A stretch of 55,016 nt of DNA, from NCBI RefSeq assembly GCF_003233845.1, contig NZ_QKRB01000063.1, forward strand, positions 1 to 55,016, read 5' to 3'. The stretch's first letter is position 1, and every line of letters begins with the position of its first letter. The stretch is from Paenibacillus sambharensis. GTDB lineage: Bacteria; Bacillota; Bacilli; Paenibacillales; Paenibacillaceae. Positions 17,454 to 25,932 of this stretch are shown here, piece after piece. The notes under the pieces were generated by a model. It was not told the DNA's origin. It did not search any database and saw only the letters and a program-made list of their open reading frames with translations. Both the position numbers and the translations under genes were made by a program.

Positions 17454-18176
17454 ATGTCTAGCAGAACCCTTAGGTACGCTCTTCTATTGACCATGATCGT
17501 TTCTTTGAGCATAGCTTCCATAGCAAGTGCAGCTGTCATCAATCATCACCAAGTGGTAGGATTCAAGGAAGTGACCCCGACTACAGTTACTCAAAAAGCA
17601 GCGAAACTCTTTCAACCCACATTAAAGGTTTCTAACGCGTGTGTGCCCTTCCCCGCAGTAGATGTGGATGGTAATACCAGTGGTGGTTTGGCTCCTTCAG
17701 GATCACCTAGCGGAGAGTGCAGCTCCAGCATTGGCCAAGTATATGAACGTTCAGCATGGTACAATGGCGTGTGGGCAATTATGTATTCTTGGTATTTCCC
17801 TAAAGACGGTCCAATTACGCAAGCGGGCCACAGACATGACTGGGAAGCCGTTGTCGTGTGGGTAGATAATCCTGCAGCTGCGAGTCCAAAAATTCTGTCC
17901 ATCGCAGCTTCTCAGCACGGCAAATTCGTGAATAAAGCTCCTAGCACCTCCAACACGAATGGGACTCATCCTAAGATTGAATATAAGAGTATCTTCCCGC
18001 TGAACAATGCCCTATATCATACGAGTACCGATGGCGGCTATCAACCGCTAATTGGCTGGGACGATTTATCTGCTGCCGCAAGACATGCATTAAATACAAC
18101 CAGCTTCGAGGATGCCAACGTTCCTATGAATGACGCTAACTTCCAATCGAATCTTGCGAAAGCTTGGTTCCAATAA
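17454..18176 (+). CDS. NPP1/NLP necrosis-inducing-like protein
   Basis: 240 residues; ATG follows TTTGGAGGT. A signal peptide covers residues 1-26 (hydrophobic core, ending near SAA). The mature protein is an NPP1 domain with the family's signature heptad GHRHDWE at about residue 126, preceded by AIMYSWYFPKD and followed by VVVWVDNP. Two Cys residues (about 63 and 89) can form the conserved disulfide. NLPs are secreted proteins that bind sphingolipids of plant membranes and cause cell death; they occur in oomycetes, fungi and some bacteria. The gene lies between two rtcB-fragment repeats in accessory DNA, so horizontal gain is likely. Confidence 0.9.
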   Translation: MSSRTLRYALLLTMIVSLSIASIASAAVINHHQVVGFKEVTPTTVTQKAAKLFQPTLKVSNACVPFPAVDVDGNTSGGLAPSGSPSGECSSSIGQVYERSAWYNGVWAIMYSWYFPKDGPITQAGHRHDWEAVVVWVDNPAAASPKILSIAASQHGKFVNKAPSTSNTNGTHPKIEYKSIFPLNNALYHTSTDGGYQPLIGWDDLSAAARHALNTTSFEDANVPMNDANFQSNLAKAWFQ

Positions 18177-18190
18177 GCGATTCAAGCTTG

Positions 18191-18219
18191 CGACCTGCTT
18201 ATTAAGCAGGTCGTTTTTT
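18191..18219 (+). terminator. Intrinsic terminator of the NLP gene
   Basis: A perfect 10-bp stem CGACCTGCTT / AAGCAGGTCG with a 3-base loop is followed by TTTTTT, 15 bases after the stop codon. Confidence 0.95.
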
Positions 18220-18222
18220 CTT

Positions 18223-18594
18223 TCATCTAGCCAAGGCCTGGGGGTGATGGCGCGAAGCGAATAACACCCAATTAGTCCTTATCGGATCAAACCCATCCGC
18301 TCCCGCCATGCAAACGCCGATCGGCTTCAGCACATGCATGACCTCGATCGTTTCTGCATGAGATTCCAGCACTTCTTGCAGCTTTCGATACACGATAGGA
18401 CTCTTGTCTGTTCCGGCCCCGCGTAGCTCGACGCCGTAGCTTCGAACGGCTTTCATCATATGCGCTGCCGAGATGTGGCCACCACTGCGGGTACGGGTTT
18501 TCCAGTTCATTATACCCGCGGCCTGCGTCCGGCTCATGTTTGGATACCTTACAATAACTACTCCCTGTATCCTGGATAACTCGTAATATCCCAA
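18223..18594 (-). pseudogene. rtcB 3' fragment, copy B
   Basis: The minus-strand frame has the last third of an RtcB-type RNA ligase: MSRTQAAGIMNWKTRT, HISAAHMMKAVRSYGVELRG, then DKSPIVYRKLQEVLESHAET and HVLKPIGVCMAGADGFDP. It then runs into unrelated sequence. The N-terminal two thirds, with the Mn-binding Cys/His residues, are missing, so it is a decayed relic. It contains the longer of the two rtcB copies and is the likely source of copy A. Confidence 0.7.
18283..18381 (-). repeat. 99-bp direct repeat, copy B (rtcB 3' fragment)
   Basis: Partner of 17085-17183, about 1.2 kb away, same orientation and same length. Confidence 0.85.
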
Positions 18595-18642
18595 CCTATC
18601 TACTCTTGAAAATGCAAAAAAACTAGCATAGGCATGAATAAA

Positions 18643-18675
18643 AATAGTCCAAGCCTCGGTTAAGAAGCTTGGACA
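18643..18675 (-). terminator. Terminator after the rRNA methyltransferase gene
   Basis: On the minus strand GTCCAAGC pairs with GCTTGGAC around a 12-base loop and is followed by TATTTTTAT. Confidence 0.8.
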
Positions 18676-18690
18676 TTCTTATAGCAATTC

Positions 18691-20214
18691 TCAGCCCTCT
18701 GTACCATTCCTCACCAGCAAAGCCACCGATTCTACGTGAACGGTATGCGGGAACATATCCACCGGCTGCACTTCCACCGTCCTATACCCGCCGTCTTCGA
18801 GCACTCTTAAGTCCCGGGCCAGCGTGGACGGATTGCACGACACATACACCACGCGCTCCGGCTTCATGCGAATGATCGTGTCCAGCAGCGCCTGGTCGCA
18901 GCCTTTGCGCGGCGGGTCTACGACTACCACATCTGCTACAATGCCCTCTTCACGCCAGCGCGGAATAACTTCCTCAGACAGGCCGACCGCGAACTCGGCG
19001 TTCGCAATGCCGTTCAGCTCCGCATTGCGCTTCGCATCCTCGATCGCCTCCGGCACAATCTCCACGCCGTACACTCGCCCGGCCTGCCGAGCCAGGAACA
19101 GCGAGATTGTCCCGATCCCGCAGTAAGCGTCAATCACATTCTCCGTCCCTGTCAGCCCAGCATATTCTACCGCCTTGCGGTACAGCGCCACGGTCTGCAG
19201 CGGGTTCACCTGATAGAACGAACGTGCCGAGATGGCAAAGCGGATGCCGTCGAGCTCATCATAGATCACATCCTGACCCCAGAGCATGCGTGTCTCATCA
19301 CCGAAGATGACATTCGTCTTCTTCGTGTTCACGTTCTGCACGATGCTCTTCACATCGGGCAAAATCTCGCGGATGCCGCTTACCAGCGCATCAGCATTCG
19401 GCAGCTTCCGGCCGTTCGTCACGAGGACGACCATCGTCTCGCCAGAGATGAAGCCTGTCCGCACAACGACATGGCGCAGCAGCCCACGGCCGCTTGCCTC
19501 ATCGTATGCGGTCACGCCAAGCCGAGAGCCAATCTCCTTGACGCGCCGCACAGCATCATCGTTCCGCTCATGCTGGATGAGGCACTCGTCCATGTCGATG
19601 ATCCGGTGCGAGCCTCGCGCGTAGAAGCCCCCGATCAGCGAACCGCTGGCACCATTGTCGAGGTCAGCCATTGCCATGCCAATCGGCACCTGGGCCTTGT
19701 TCCGGTAGCGCCACGGGTCCTGCATGCCAAGCGTGGGATGAACCATAATGCCCTCACTGCCTGCAGCACCCTCATTCACGGCCAGCTGCTTGAAAGCGAG
19801 CCCCGCCTTGTCCCCCGCTTCCTGCTCACCCGTCTCCAACTCCGCTCCAGCCTTCCCGCTTCCGCTATTCGCCACCTGCAGCTTGCCTATCCGCGTTAGG
19901 TTGTCAATGACATGCTGGCGCTTCCAGGCCAGCTGTGCTTCGTAGCTCATATGCTGCAGCTGACAGCCGCCGCACTGCTTGAAGATCGGGCAAGGTGCGT
20001 CGATGCGGTCCGGACTCGTCTCCAGCAGGTCCATCAGACGGGCATAGCCGTACTGCTTCTTCACCTTCATAACCTTCGCGCGGACACGCTCACCAGGAAG
20101 CGCCCCCTGTATAAAAAGGGTAAAGCCATTAACCCGGCCTACCCCTTCGCCATCATGCGTCAAGCCGACGATCTCGGCCGTGACCTCTTCATTTTTGCTG
20201 ACTGGAATACTCAT
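18691..20214 (-). CDS. rlmCD: 23S rRNA (uracil-C5)-methyltransferase, RlmCD/RumA type
   Basis: 507 residues from the ATG at 20214 behind GTGGAGGGAAC. An N-terminal TRAM domain (about residues 5-62) is followed by an iron-sulfur cluster motif [14 protein letters not shown] (about 75-88, the fourth Cys being the late one) and the SAM domain: [29 protein letters not shown] and the catalytic [12 protein letters not shown]. The family makes 5-methyluridine in 23S rRNA. A low-complexity insert of about 45 residues (Gly/Glu/Ala-rich, near residues 105-150) lies between the cluster region and the central domain and is unusual. TrmFO-independent tRNA methylation is unlikely given the cluster. Confidence 0.85.
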   Translation of the reverse strand: MSIPVSKNEEVTAEIVGLTHDGEGVGRVNGFTLFIQGALPGERVRAKVMKVKKQYGYARLMDLLETSPDRIDAPCPIFKQCGGCQLQHMSYEAQLAWKRQHVIDNLTRIGKLQVANSGSGKAGAELETGEQEAGDKAGLAFKQLAVNEGAAGSEGIMVHPTLGMQDPWRYRNKAQVPIGMAMADLDNGASGSLIGGFYARGSHRIIDMDECLIQHERNDDAVRRVKEIGSRLGVTAYDEASGRGLLRHVVVRTGFISGETMVVLVTNGRKLPNADALVSGIREILPDVKSIVQNVNTKKTNVIFGDETRMLWGQDVIYDELDGIRFAISARSFYQVNPLQTVALYRKAVEYAGLTGTENVIDAYCGIGTISLFLARQAGRVYGVEIVPEAIEDAKRNAELNGIANAEFAVGLSEEVIPRWREEGIVADVVVVDPPRKGCDQALLDTIIRMKPERVVYVSCNPSTLARDLRVLEDGGYRTVEVQPVDMFPHTVHVESVALLVRNGTEG

Positions 20215-20514
20215 GTTCCCTCCACTAGTGATGCATTCGACAAACGGCTGCAAGACCGCTTCACGTTCCATTCGACATGCATCTTATTCAGACCCAAACC
20301 GCACACAAATATTACTAGACATAAAGAATCTACGTCTAATTTTGACTCTGCAACCGTATTTACCCAAACGCAATCATAATCCATCTATTAAAAGTTCTAT
20401 ATTTAAGACATTTCGTCTATCTAATATGAGTACCCGTAACAGCAACCCAGCCTCCAATAAGGTACTAACTTCACACAACAAGCACGCTAATTCCGCTTCC
20501 ATTCGACAAATCAG
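20215..20514. other. Intergenic stretch, nothing recognised
   Basis: About 300 bases of AT-rich sequence between the rRNA methyltransferase start and the lipid kinase stop. No ribosome binding site with a credible frame, no strong hairpin and no repeat is seen. It probably holds the methyltransferase promoter. Confidence 0.5.
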
Positions 20515-21447
20515 CTACTGGTAAGACGATTCCCCATGCTCATCGACGAAGATGTGCAGATGCGATGGCAGAATGGAGAACGTGCATGGCAGCGTGCCGC
20601 CGTATTCGCCGTCGAGGTTCAGCTGCACATAGCCCGGTGTCGTTACCTTGAGCTGGCTGGTCTGAAAATGCAGGATATGCGGATCGTTCAGATGCTCGCC
20701 GCGCAGCGCCATCGAGGCAATCCGGATGAACTCGCCCAGGTTGCATTTCTTCAGTACGATCACATCGAGCAGGCCGTCCTCCAGACTGGCGCTTGGCGCC
20801 AGCTTCTCGAAGCCGCCGACGGAGTTGCTATTGCAGATGAGGAATAGCAGAATCTCCTCGTGAATGTCATCCTGGCCTGCGGCCTGGATCAGCATCTCGG
20901 AGGGACGCAGGCGGGTCATTTTCTCCAGACCCTTCATATAGTAAGCCAGCTGCCCGATCATCGTCTTCAGCTTGCTCGGCACCTCATAGGTCAGCTCTGT
21001 CAGAGAGCCGCCGCCGGCAATATTGATGAAGTAGCGCTGATTCGCCTTCCCGAGGTCAATCGGACGCGCATACTGCTGGATGATCAGGTCGCACGCATAC
21101 TCCCAGTGCTTCGGGATGCCGAGCGCACGGGCGAAGTCGTTGGTGGTGCCGAGTGGCAGAATGCCAAGCGGCGGACGGACCGGATGCTCCGCCATTCCGT
21201 TGATTACCTCATACAGCGTGCCGTCCCCGCCGGCTGCAATGACAATGTCGAAGCCTCGCTCAACAGCATCCGAGGCCGCAAGCGACGCATCGCCTTCGCC
21301 GACGGTCGCATGGCAGCTCGTCTCGATGCCGCCAAGCTCCAGCCGCTGCAGTATATCCGGCAAACGCCGCTTGATCTCTTCCCGTCCCGACGTCGGATTG
21401 TATATCAGTCTTGCCCGTTTAATCGCCAAACTTACGTCACTCTCCAT
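20515..21447 (-). CDS. dgkB: Diacylglycerol/lipid kinase (DgkB/YegS type)
   Basis: 310 residues from the ATG at 21447; the GGGAG nine bases upstream is a fair ribosome binding site. The DAGK catalytic domain begins ARLIYNPTSGREEIKRRL, then the nucleotide motif AAGGDGTLYEVINGMAEH and PLGTTNDFARALGIP. It phosphorylates diacylglycerol, returning it to phosphatidic acid after teichoic-acid synthesis. The C-terminal beta domain (SLEDGLLDVIVLKK, QLNLDGEYGG) is complete. Confidence 0.85.
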   Translation of the reverse strand: MESDVSLAIKRARLIYNPTSGREEIKRRLPDILQRLELGGIETSCHATVGEGDASLAASDAVERGFDIVIAAGGDGTLYEVINGMAEHPVRPPLGILPLGTTNDFARALGIPKHWEYACDLIIQQYARPIDLGKANQRYFINIAGGGSLTELTYEVPSKLKTMIGQLAYYMKGLEKMTRLRPSEMLIQAAGQDDIHEEILLFLICNSNSVGGFEKLAPSASLEDGLLDVIVLKKCNLGEFIRIASMALRGEHLNDPHILHFQTSQLKVTTPGYVQLNLDGEYGGTLPCTFSILPSHLHIFVDEHGESSYQ

Positions 21448-21743
21448 CCTGTTCGGCTCCCGCCCCGGTCTGCTGCCCCTCCAGAGCATGCCCTGCATGA
21501 TTGCGTACAATCGAAAAATCAGCACGATGCGCAGATAAGCCCACCGTACTGACTGTGCTTTACTAACAGATTAACCGTAACCGGTCCGATCATAAACCAT
21601 TTCATTCCAACGCTCTACATACGCACGAGGCGCCTTCTGGTTCCATCATACCGCAAATTTCGCCGTATTCCCAGTCCATGGAGCAAGCATGCCCGTCCAA
21701 AGCCCCAGCGCAGCCATTTTCTCGTCTTACATCCAAGCCAGAA
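21448..21743. other. Intergenic stretch, nothing recognised
   Basis: About 296 GC-rich bases between the lipid kinase start and the chelatase stop. Frames here are short and lack ribosome binding sites. No clear terminator for the chelatase gene is seen. Confidence 0.4.
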
Positions 21744-22640
21744 TCACTCTGAAACCGGCCTCCATGCCCGCCTTGAAAATCGCCGCAGACGCACGCTCGC
21801 ATCCTGCTGCACTGAATCTCCAGCTTCGGTCTGCTCTTCCAGCTCATTCGCATTGCCAGCCGCGATCAGCTCCGGCAGCTCTTCCAGCCACTCCTCAATC
21901 TGCTGCTCCATCCAGCGCGTCAAATAAGGATTCGGCAGCAGCGCCTCACCATTATACTGGTAGTCAAAGCCCTGCAGCCGTTCTGGAATCACCGTGCTCG
22001 TAAAATAACCCCGGCTCAAAAACAGCGGCGCCACGACCACCGCCTCGCCAGGGTATTTGCGCTGCAGCGCACCCATCACGCATCCGGCCTGGTTCGGCAG
22101 CAGCATCGCAATCTCCGACCGGGCAAAACCGCCCAGCATCCGCACCCGCTCCGCCAGCTGCGACATCCCGGTCCGCCAGATGCGGTTCAACACCTTCTCC
22201 CGGCTCCCGTGCGCCACTAGCAGCAGCGTCTCATGCGAAGGCTCCTCCGCCAGCGGCCTGATATTCTCCCACACCAGCTCAGCGATCACCGGATCGTCAT
22301 CAATCGGCAGGCCCATCGTGACATTCGCGCGGCGTACGGTAAAAGGGTCCATGTCTCCATCGCGAAATGCCGCCTTCGGGAACCCGAAGGACTGCCCAAT
22401 GTCATCGACATGGGTACTGCCCGAGGAGACGAACAGCGGCAGCACGAGCATCTCGGTGACGCCGTCCGCCTCCAGCGCATCCACGCCATCCTGAATCAGC
22501 CTGCCCTCTACAATCTCAAGGAAGGACGAATAGACCGGCACGCCTTCAGGCACACGAACCGCACGCACCGCTTCATCGACCAGCGCCACCCATTCCGGGT
22601 CGCGCGAGCCGTGACTGATTACCAGAACGCCCGGCTTCAT
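21744..22640 (-). CDS. Sirohydrochlorin chelatase, CbiX/SirB type
   Basis: 298 residues, ATG behind GGGAGATAGCA, two bases after the yerC stop. It is the long form with two homologous halves, each starting with the metal-site motif: VLVISHGSRDPEW (residue 10) and LLLVAHGSREK (about 143). LPLFVSSGSTHVDDIG and APLFLSRGYFTSTVIP carry the second metal-binding part. The family inserts iron or cobalt into sirohydrochlorin for siroheme or cobalamin. No other porphyrin genes adjoin. The last 35 residues are Glu/Gln/Arg-rich and not conserved. Which metal is used cannot be told. Confidence 0.85.
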   Translation of the reverse strand: MKPGVLVISHGSRDPEWVALVDEAVRAVRVPEGVPVYSSFLEIVEGRLIQDGVDALEADGVTEMLVLPLFVSSGSTHVDDIGQSFGFPKAAFRDGDMDPFTVRRANVTMGLPIDDDPVIAELVWENIRPLAEEPSHETLLLVAHGSREKVLNRIWRTGMSQLAERVRMLGGFARSEIAMLLPNQAGCVMGALQRKYPGEAVVVAPLFLSRGYFTSTVIPERLQGFDYQYNGEALLPNPYLTRWMEQQIEEWLEELPELIAAGNANELEEQTEAGDSVQQDASVRLRRFSRRAWRPVSE

Positions 22641-22642
22641 TG

Positions 22643-22933
22643 CTATCTCCCAAGACGCGACAGCGCCATCGTATAGCCGTCATTGCCATAGTTCAGGCAC
22701 CGCTTCACACGCGAAATGGTAGCCGTGCTTGCTCCCGTCTCCGCTTCGATCTGATTGTAGGTGGAGCCTTTGCCAAGCATGCGGGCAACCTCCAGGCGCT
22801 GTGACAGCGACTGAATCTCGTTCACCGTGCACAGGTCGTCAAAGAATATATAGCATTCCTCCACTGTCTTAAGCGTCAGAATCGCCTCGAACAGCTGGTC
22901 AATGGATTTATCGTTCAGCTTCTTAAGCTGCAT
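22643..22933 (-). CDS. yerC: YerC/YecD TrpR-like DNA-binding protein
   Basis: 96 residues from the ATG at 22933 behind GAGGTGACC. All-helical; the TrpR-like helix-turn-helix is visible as SLSQRLEVARMLGKGSTYNQIEAETGAS followed by the recognition helix TATISRVKRCL (motif split here for length). YerC is a conserved Firmicute regulator of unknown regulon. It is the first gene of a two-gene operon with the chelatase. An 18-base palindrome lies 20 bases upstream. Confidence 0.85.
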   Translation of the reverse strand: MQLKKLNDKSIDQLFEAILTLKTVEECYIFFDDLCTVNEIQSLSQRLEVARMLGKGSTYNQIEAETGASTATISRVKRCLNYGNDGYTMALSRLGR

Positions 22934-22952
22934 ACAGGTCACCTCTATTTTT

Positions 22953-22970
22953 ATGAGAACAATTATTCTC
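22953..22970. promoter_or_regulatory. Palindromic operator-like site before yerC
   Basis: TGAGAACAATTATTCTCA is a perfect 6-bp inverted repeat with a 6-base AT-rich centre. Its arm and centre resemble a Fur-family box (TGATAAT-ATTATCA type). The position, 20-37 bases ahead of the yerC start, suits an operator overlapping a promoter. Fur identity is a guess; TrpR-like self-binding by YerC is another option. Confidence 0.5.
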
Positions 22971-23245
22971 AATTGTATAGGCTTTGGCAGCATTTATCAA
23001 CCTTCACCGTAGTCACGCTTTACAGAACAGAAGGATTCAGGCGCTATAACCCAGGAAATCCGCCGCAACCGGGCATCCGTCCAATCGCCGCGCCCGCCTA
23101 CCCCATAGACTGTTAACAAGTGGAAACGGCGAAAGCCCGCTTACCAGCGATTCGGGCGGCCTAATCAGTGCTTCCTATCGCAAGCGAGCGGGCGGGTTCA
23201 ACCTCGCCGGCGTTCTGAAATCTGACAGAAAAGGGTTGTGATCGC

Positions 23246-23776
23246 GTGAATCCGTATTATCGCAGCATCCGCAGCCATCGGGCCTACCAGCCATCGGCGG
23301 ACGGCGGACAATACCCCGGCATCAATGAAAGTTCAGCATTCGGCGGTGGAGCTCCCGGCAGTGGCTTCCCCTTCGGCGGCGCCCCTGCACCAGGCAGTGA
23401 GTCCGCCAACCTGCCTGCTGTCGTCCCCGCCGCAGACGCAGCACCAGCAGCTGGCGGCAAGCTCGGCGGCTTCTCACTGGCGAACATTGGTGAGCTGAAA
23501 GGCTTCATCGACCGCATGGGCGGTCTGGACGGCATTCTCGGCACGATGACCAAGGTGCAGAAGCTGTTCGCGAACGTGCAGCAGATGGCCCCGATGCTAA
23601 AGGTGCTGATGGGATCATTCGGCAAAAAGGGCGCAGCATCCGTGCTGGCTGACGACGATGACGGCGAATGGAAGCCATCCCGGCGCCGCAGACGCCGCAA
23701 GACGCGCAGACGCAGCGGCAGCGGCGGAACCGGCTCCCGGCGCAAGAGCAAGACTCCCCGCCGCTCCCGCAAGTAG
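23246..23776 (+). CDS. Low-complexity protein with Arg-rich tail (YqfQ/VrrA-like)
   Basis: 176 residues with a GTG start behind AAAGGG. Residues 1-72 are Gly/Pro/Ala-rich and disordered; residues 75-125 form a helical hydrophobic core (IGELKGFIDRMGGLDGIL, KVQKLFANVQQMAPMLKVLM); an acidic patch DDDDGE follows; the last 35 residues are almost half Arg/Lys (RRRRRRKTRRRSG ... RRSRK). The core recalls Bacillus YqfQ/VrrA-type proteins with a spore link, but the polybasic tail is unusual and could bind nucleic acid. Function unknown. Confidence 0.6.
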   Translation: MNPYYRSIRSHRAYQPSADGGQYPGINESSAFGGGAPGSGFPFGGAPAPGSESANLPAVVPAADAAPAAGGKLGGFSLANIGELKGFIDRMGGLDGILGTMTKVQKLFANVQQMAPMLKVLMGSFGKKGAASVLADDDDGEWKPSRRRRRRKTRRRSGSGGTGSRRKSKTPRRSRK

Positions 23777-23886
23777 GGAGAGCATCAACCCGGAAGCAAG
23801 CAGGCTACCCGCCAGAACGGTGGTACGGGTCAAGAAAACCGCTGCTTATACCTATCTTCAGCAAGGCAGCCTGCCGCTTCAAGCAC

Positions 23887-23936
23887 TACAGGAGCCACCT
23901 GGCCCGAAATGGGCAATGTGGCTCCTGTATGATTTT
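23887..23936 (+). terminator. Long-stem terminator
   Basis: A 12-bp stem TACAGGAGCCAC / GTGGCTCCTGTA encloses an inner GCCC/GGGC hairpin and is followed by TGATTTT. It probably ends the Arg-rich-tail gene transcript. Confidence 0.7.
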
Positions 23937-23990
23937 CCGCATATAAGCAACTGCAAGATTCCCGGCTGCATCCGCAGCAGGGCTGCTTCG

Positions 23991-24590
23991 TTACTTCGCC
24001 CGCGAATTCGCACGGTGCAGGCCGCGCTCACCTTGATCCGATTCCATCTCCTGAATGTTCACCGTGTCACTGGCATTGCCGTACTCTTCGAGCGTCTTCC
24101 AGGCATCCGCTTCGTCGAAGCGCCCGTTGTTCGCCTGTCTGGCTTCACCGGCGCCTGTCGGCGGAGTGGTCATCACATCTTCCTCAACCGGCCGCTTCTC
24201 CGTCATCGTCTGTTGCGCACGCGCATGATCAATGCAGTACGGCGTCTCCGGCACGGCCTCCAGCCGCTCGAACGGAATCTCGGCTCCGCACTCCGTGCAT
24301 GTGCCATACGTGTCTTCCTCCATCCGCTCCAGCGCCGCCTCGATCTCCTCGAGCCGCCCGCGGTAATTGTCGTTCAGCGCCATGTCACGCTCCCGCTCGA
24401 ACGTCTCGGTCCCGAGATCCGCCGGATGGTTATCCGCCGAGCTCAGCTCACCAACAGAATCCTGCAGGGATATCGTAAACTCGCCGTCGATCTCTTCGTC
24501 CCGTATATCAAAATGACCCGCCAGCTGCTCGCGCTCATCCAGCAGCTGTTGCTTCAACTGCTGCAGCTGTTCCTCATTCAGATGTTTCAT
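23991..24590 (-). CDS. YteA-family TraR/DksA-type zinc-finger protein
   Basis: 199 residues from the ATG at 24590 behind GGGAGG. A coiled-coil N-terminal half (LNEEQLQQLKQQLLDEREQL) carries the block SADNHPADLGTETFERERDMAL, followed by RLEEIEAALERMEEDTYGTC, the zinc finger CTECGAEIPFERLEAVPETP and the closing YCIDH. This is the YteA layout known from Bacillus and Paenibacillus, related to DksA and often linked to sporulation. The second metal pair reads C-x2-H rather than C-x2-C. The C terminus is Asn/Glu-rich. Confidence 0.8.
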   Translation of the reverse strand: MKHLNEEQLQQLKQQLLDEREQLAGHFDIRDEEIDGEFTISLQDSVGELSSADNHPADLGTETFERERDMALNDNYRGRLEEIEAALERMEEDTYGTCTECGAEIPFERLEAVPETPYCIDHARAQQTMTEKRPVEEDVMTTPPTGAGEARQANNGRFDEADAWKTLEEYGNASDTVNIQEMESDQGERGLHRANSRAK

Positions 24591-24797
24591 GCTGATCAGC
24601 CTCCCAAGCTCATTTGTACTCCTTATACCCTGCCAGCCCCGTACATGACGCAAGCCAGCGTGCTTAATGGGGTTCTGTGTGTGGAAAGACCCCTGTTAAG
24701 ACCAGCGCACTATTTCCCGGAAAATAATTGTCGCATTAGGTAAAGCGTTTTCGATATCGGGTAATAACAACAGACACTAACTGGAGGTGATAGGGCG

Positions 24798-25709
24798 ATG
24801 GAACAACGGCAATTCGGCAAAACGGATATGCGTGTGACCGTGCTTGGCTTTGGCAGTGCCGAGATCGGCATGGACAAGGACCTGAATGTCTCCCAGGAGG
24901 ATGCTAATCAGCTGCTGAGCAAGGTCCTCGACAGCGGCATTAACGTCATTGATACGGCATCCAGCTACAACACCAGTGAAGAGAAGATCGGCAGGGCCAT
25001 CTCGCATCGCAGGCAGGAGTATTATCTGTTCAGCAAATGCGGCGAAGGCAGCAGTGTGGGACTGGATTATCCGGACTGGGATGCGCGCAATGTGCGCCCA
25101 AGCGTCGAGCGGAGCCTCAAGCGGCTGCAGACCGATTACCTCGACCTTGTGCTCATTCACAGCTGCTCGGAGGCGATTTTGCGCCAGGGGGATCTCATTC
25201 AGGAAGTGAAGAAGCTGAAGGAGGACGGGCTCGTCCGTTACATCGGGTACAGCGGCGACAGCACGAATGCCCTCTATGCCATTCAGACGGATGAGTTCGA
25301 CGTGCTGGAGACCTCGCTTAACATCGCGGATCAGGAGCCGATAGACTTGAAGACGCTGGAGGAAGCGGAGAAACGCCAGATGGGCATCATTATTAAACGT
25401 CCGGTAGCGAACGTAGTCTGGAACCGCGGACCCGAGGCCCCGAACAACCCGGATATCTACAAGGAGCGGCTGGACAAGCTGAACTACTCCTTCATGAACG
25501 AGTCGCCGGATAAAATTCTGGAATACGCGCTGCGCTTCACGCTCTCCGTGCCGCAGGTAGATACAGCGATTGTCGGAACGACCAAGCCGGAGCACGTGCT
25601 CGAAAATATCGCCATGGCAAACAAAGGCAAGCTCACCGACAGCGAAATGAACGAAATCCGCCGCCGCTGGCAGGAAGTTTGCGAGCCCGCCTGGGCTGGC
25701 TTGAAGTGA
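24798..25709 (+). CDS. Aldo/keto reductase
   Basis: 303 residues; ATG behind TGGAGGTGATAGGGCG. The AKR barrel has the catalytic Asp and Tyr in VIDTASSYNTSE (about residues 50-58), Lys in LFSKCGEG (about 82) and the His position in LVLIHSCSEA (about 125), with the NADPH site toward the C terminus (VDTAIVGTTKPEHVLEN). It resembles the L-galactose dehydrogenase/YdjG-like AKR group. Substrate unknown. It is monocistronic with its own terminator. Confidence 0.85.
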   Translation: MEQRQFGKTDMRVTVLGFGSAEIGMDKDLNVSQEDANQLLSKVLDSGINVIDTASSYNTSEEKIGRAISHRRQEYYLFSKCGEGSSVGLDYPDWDARNVRPSVERSLKRLQTDYLDLVLIHSCSEAILRQGDLIQEVKKLKEDGLVRYIGYSGDSTNALYAIQTDEFDVLETSLNIADQEPIDLKTLEEAEKRQMGIIIKRPVANVVWNRGPEAPNNPDIYKERLDKLNYSFMNESPDKILEYALRFTLSVPQVDTAIVGTTKPEHVLENIAMANKGKLTDSEMNEIRRRWQEVCEPAWAGLK

Positions 25710-25757
25710 ACTAGCAGCAGTTGGCCTCCTGTGAGGACTGGAATATAAGGCAGTGAC

Positions 25758-25790
25758 AAAGGAGACGGCGCAGGCCGTCTTCCTTTATTG
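25758..25790 (+). terminator. Terminator after the aldo/keto reductase
   Basis: AAGGAGACGGC and GCCGTCTTCCTT form an 11-bp stem with one mismatch around GCAG, followed by TATTG; 50 bases after the stop. Confidence 0.65.
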
Positions 25791-25932
25791 TGCTTACAAT
25801 ACCCAGGGCCTCTCCTTCCTTAAATCTGCCGCACCATACATTCAACCAAATATTCCCTTATATCGTCCATTAAGATAAACACTAGTCTTGGCTGCTGCAG
25901 CTTAACTCTTGAAAAGAGGGAGTATTTCACAT

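Noticed and set aside
24777-25595. Minus-strand open frame (272 codons) opposite the aldo/keto reductase
   Set aside because: Shadow of a well-supported gene, with no start signal.
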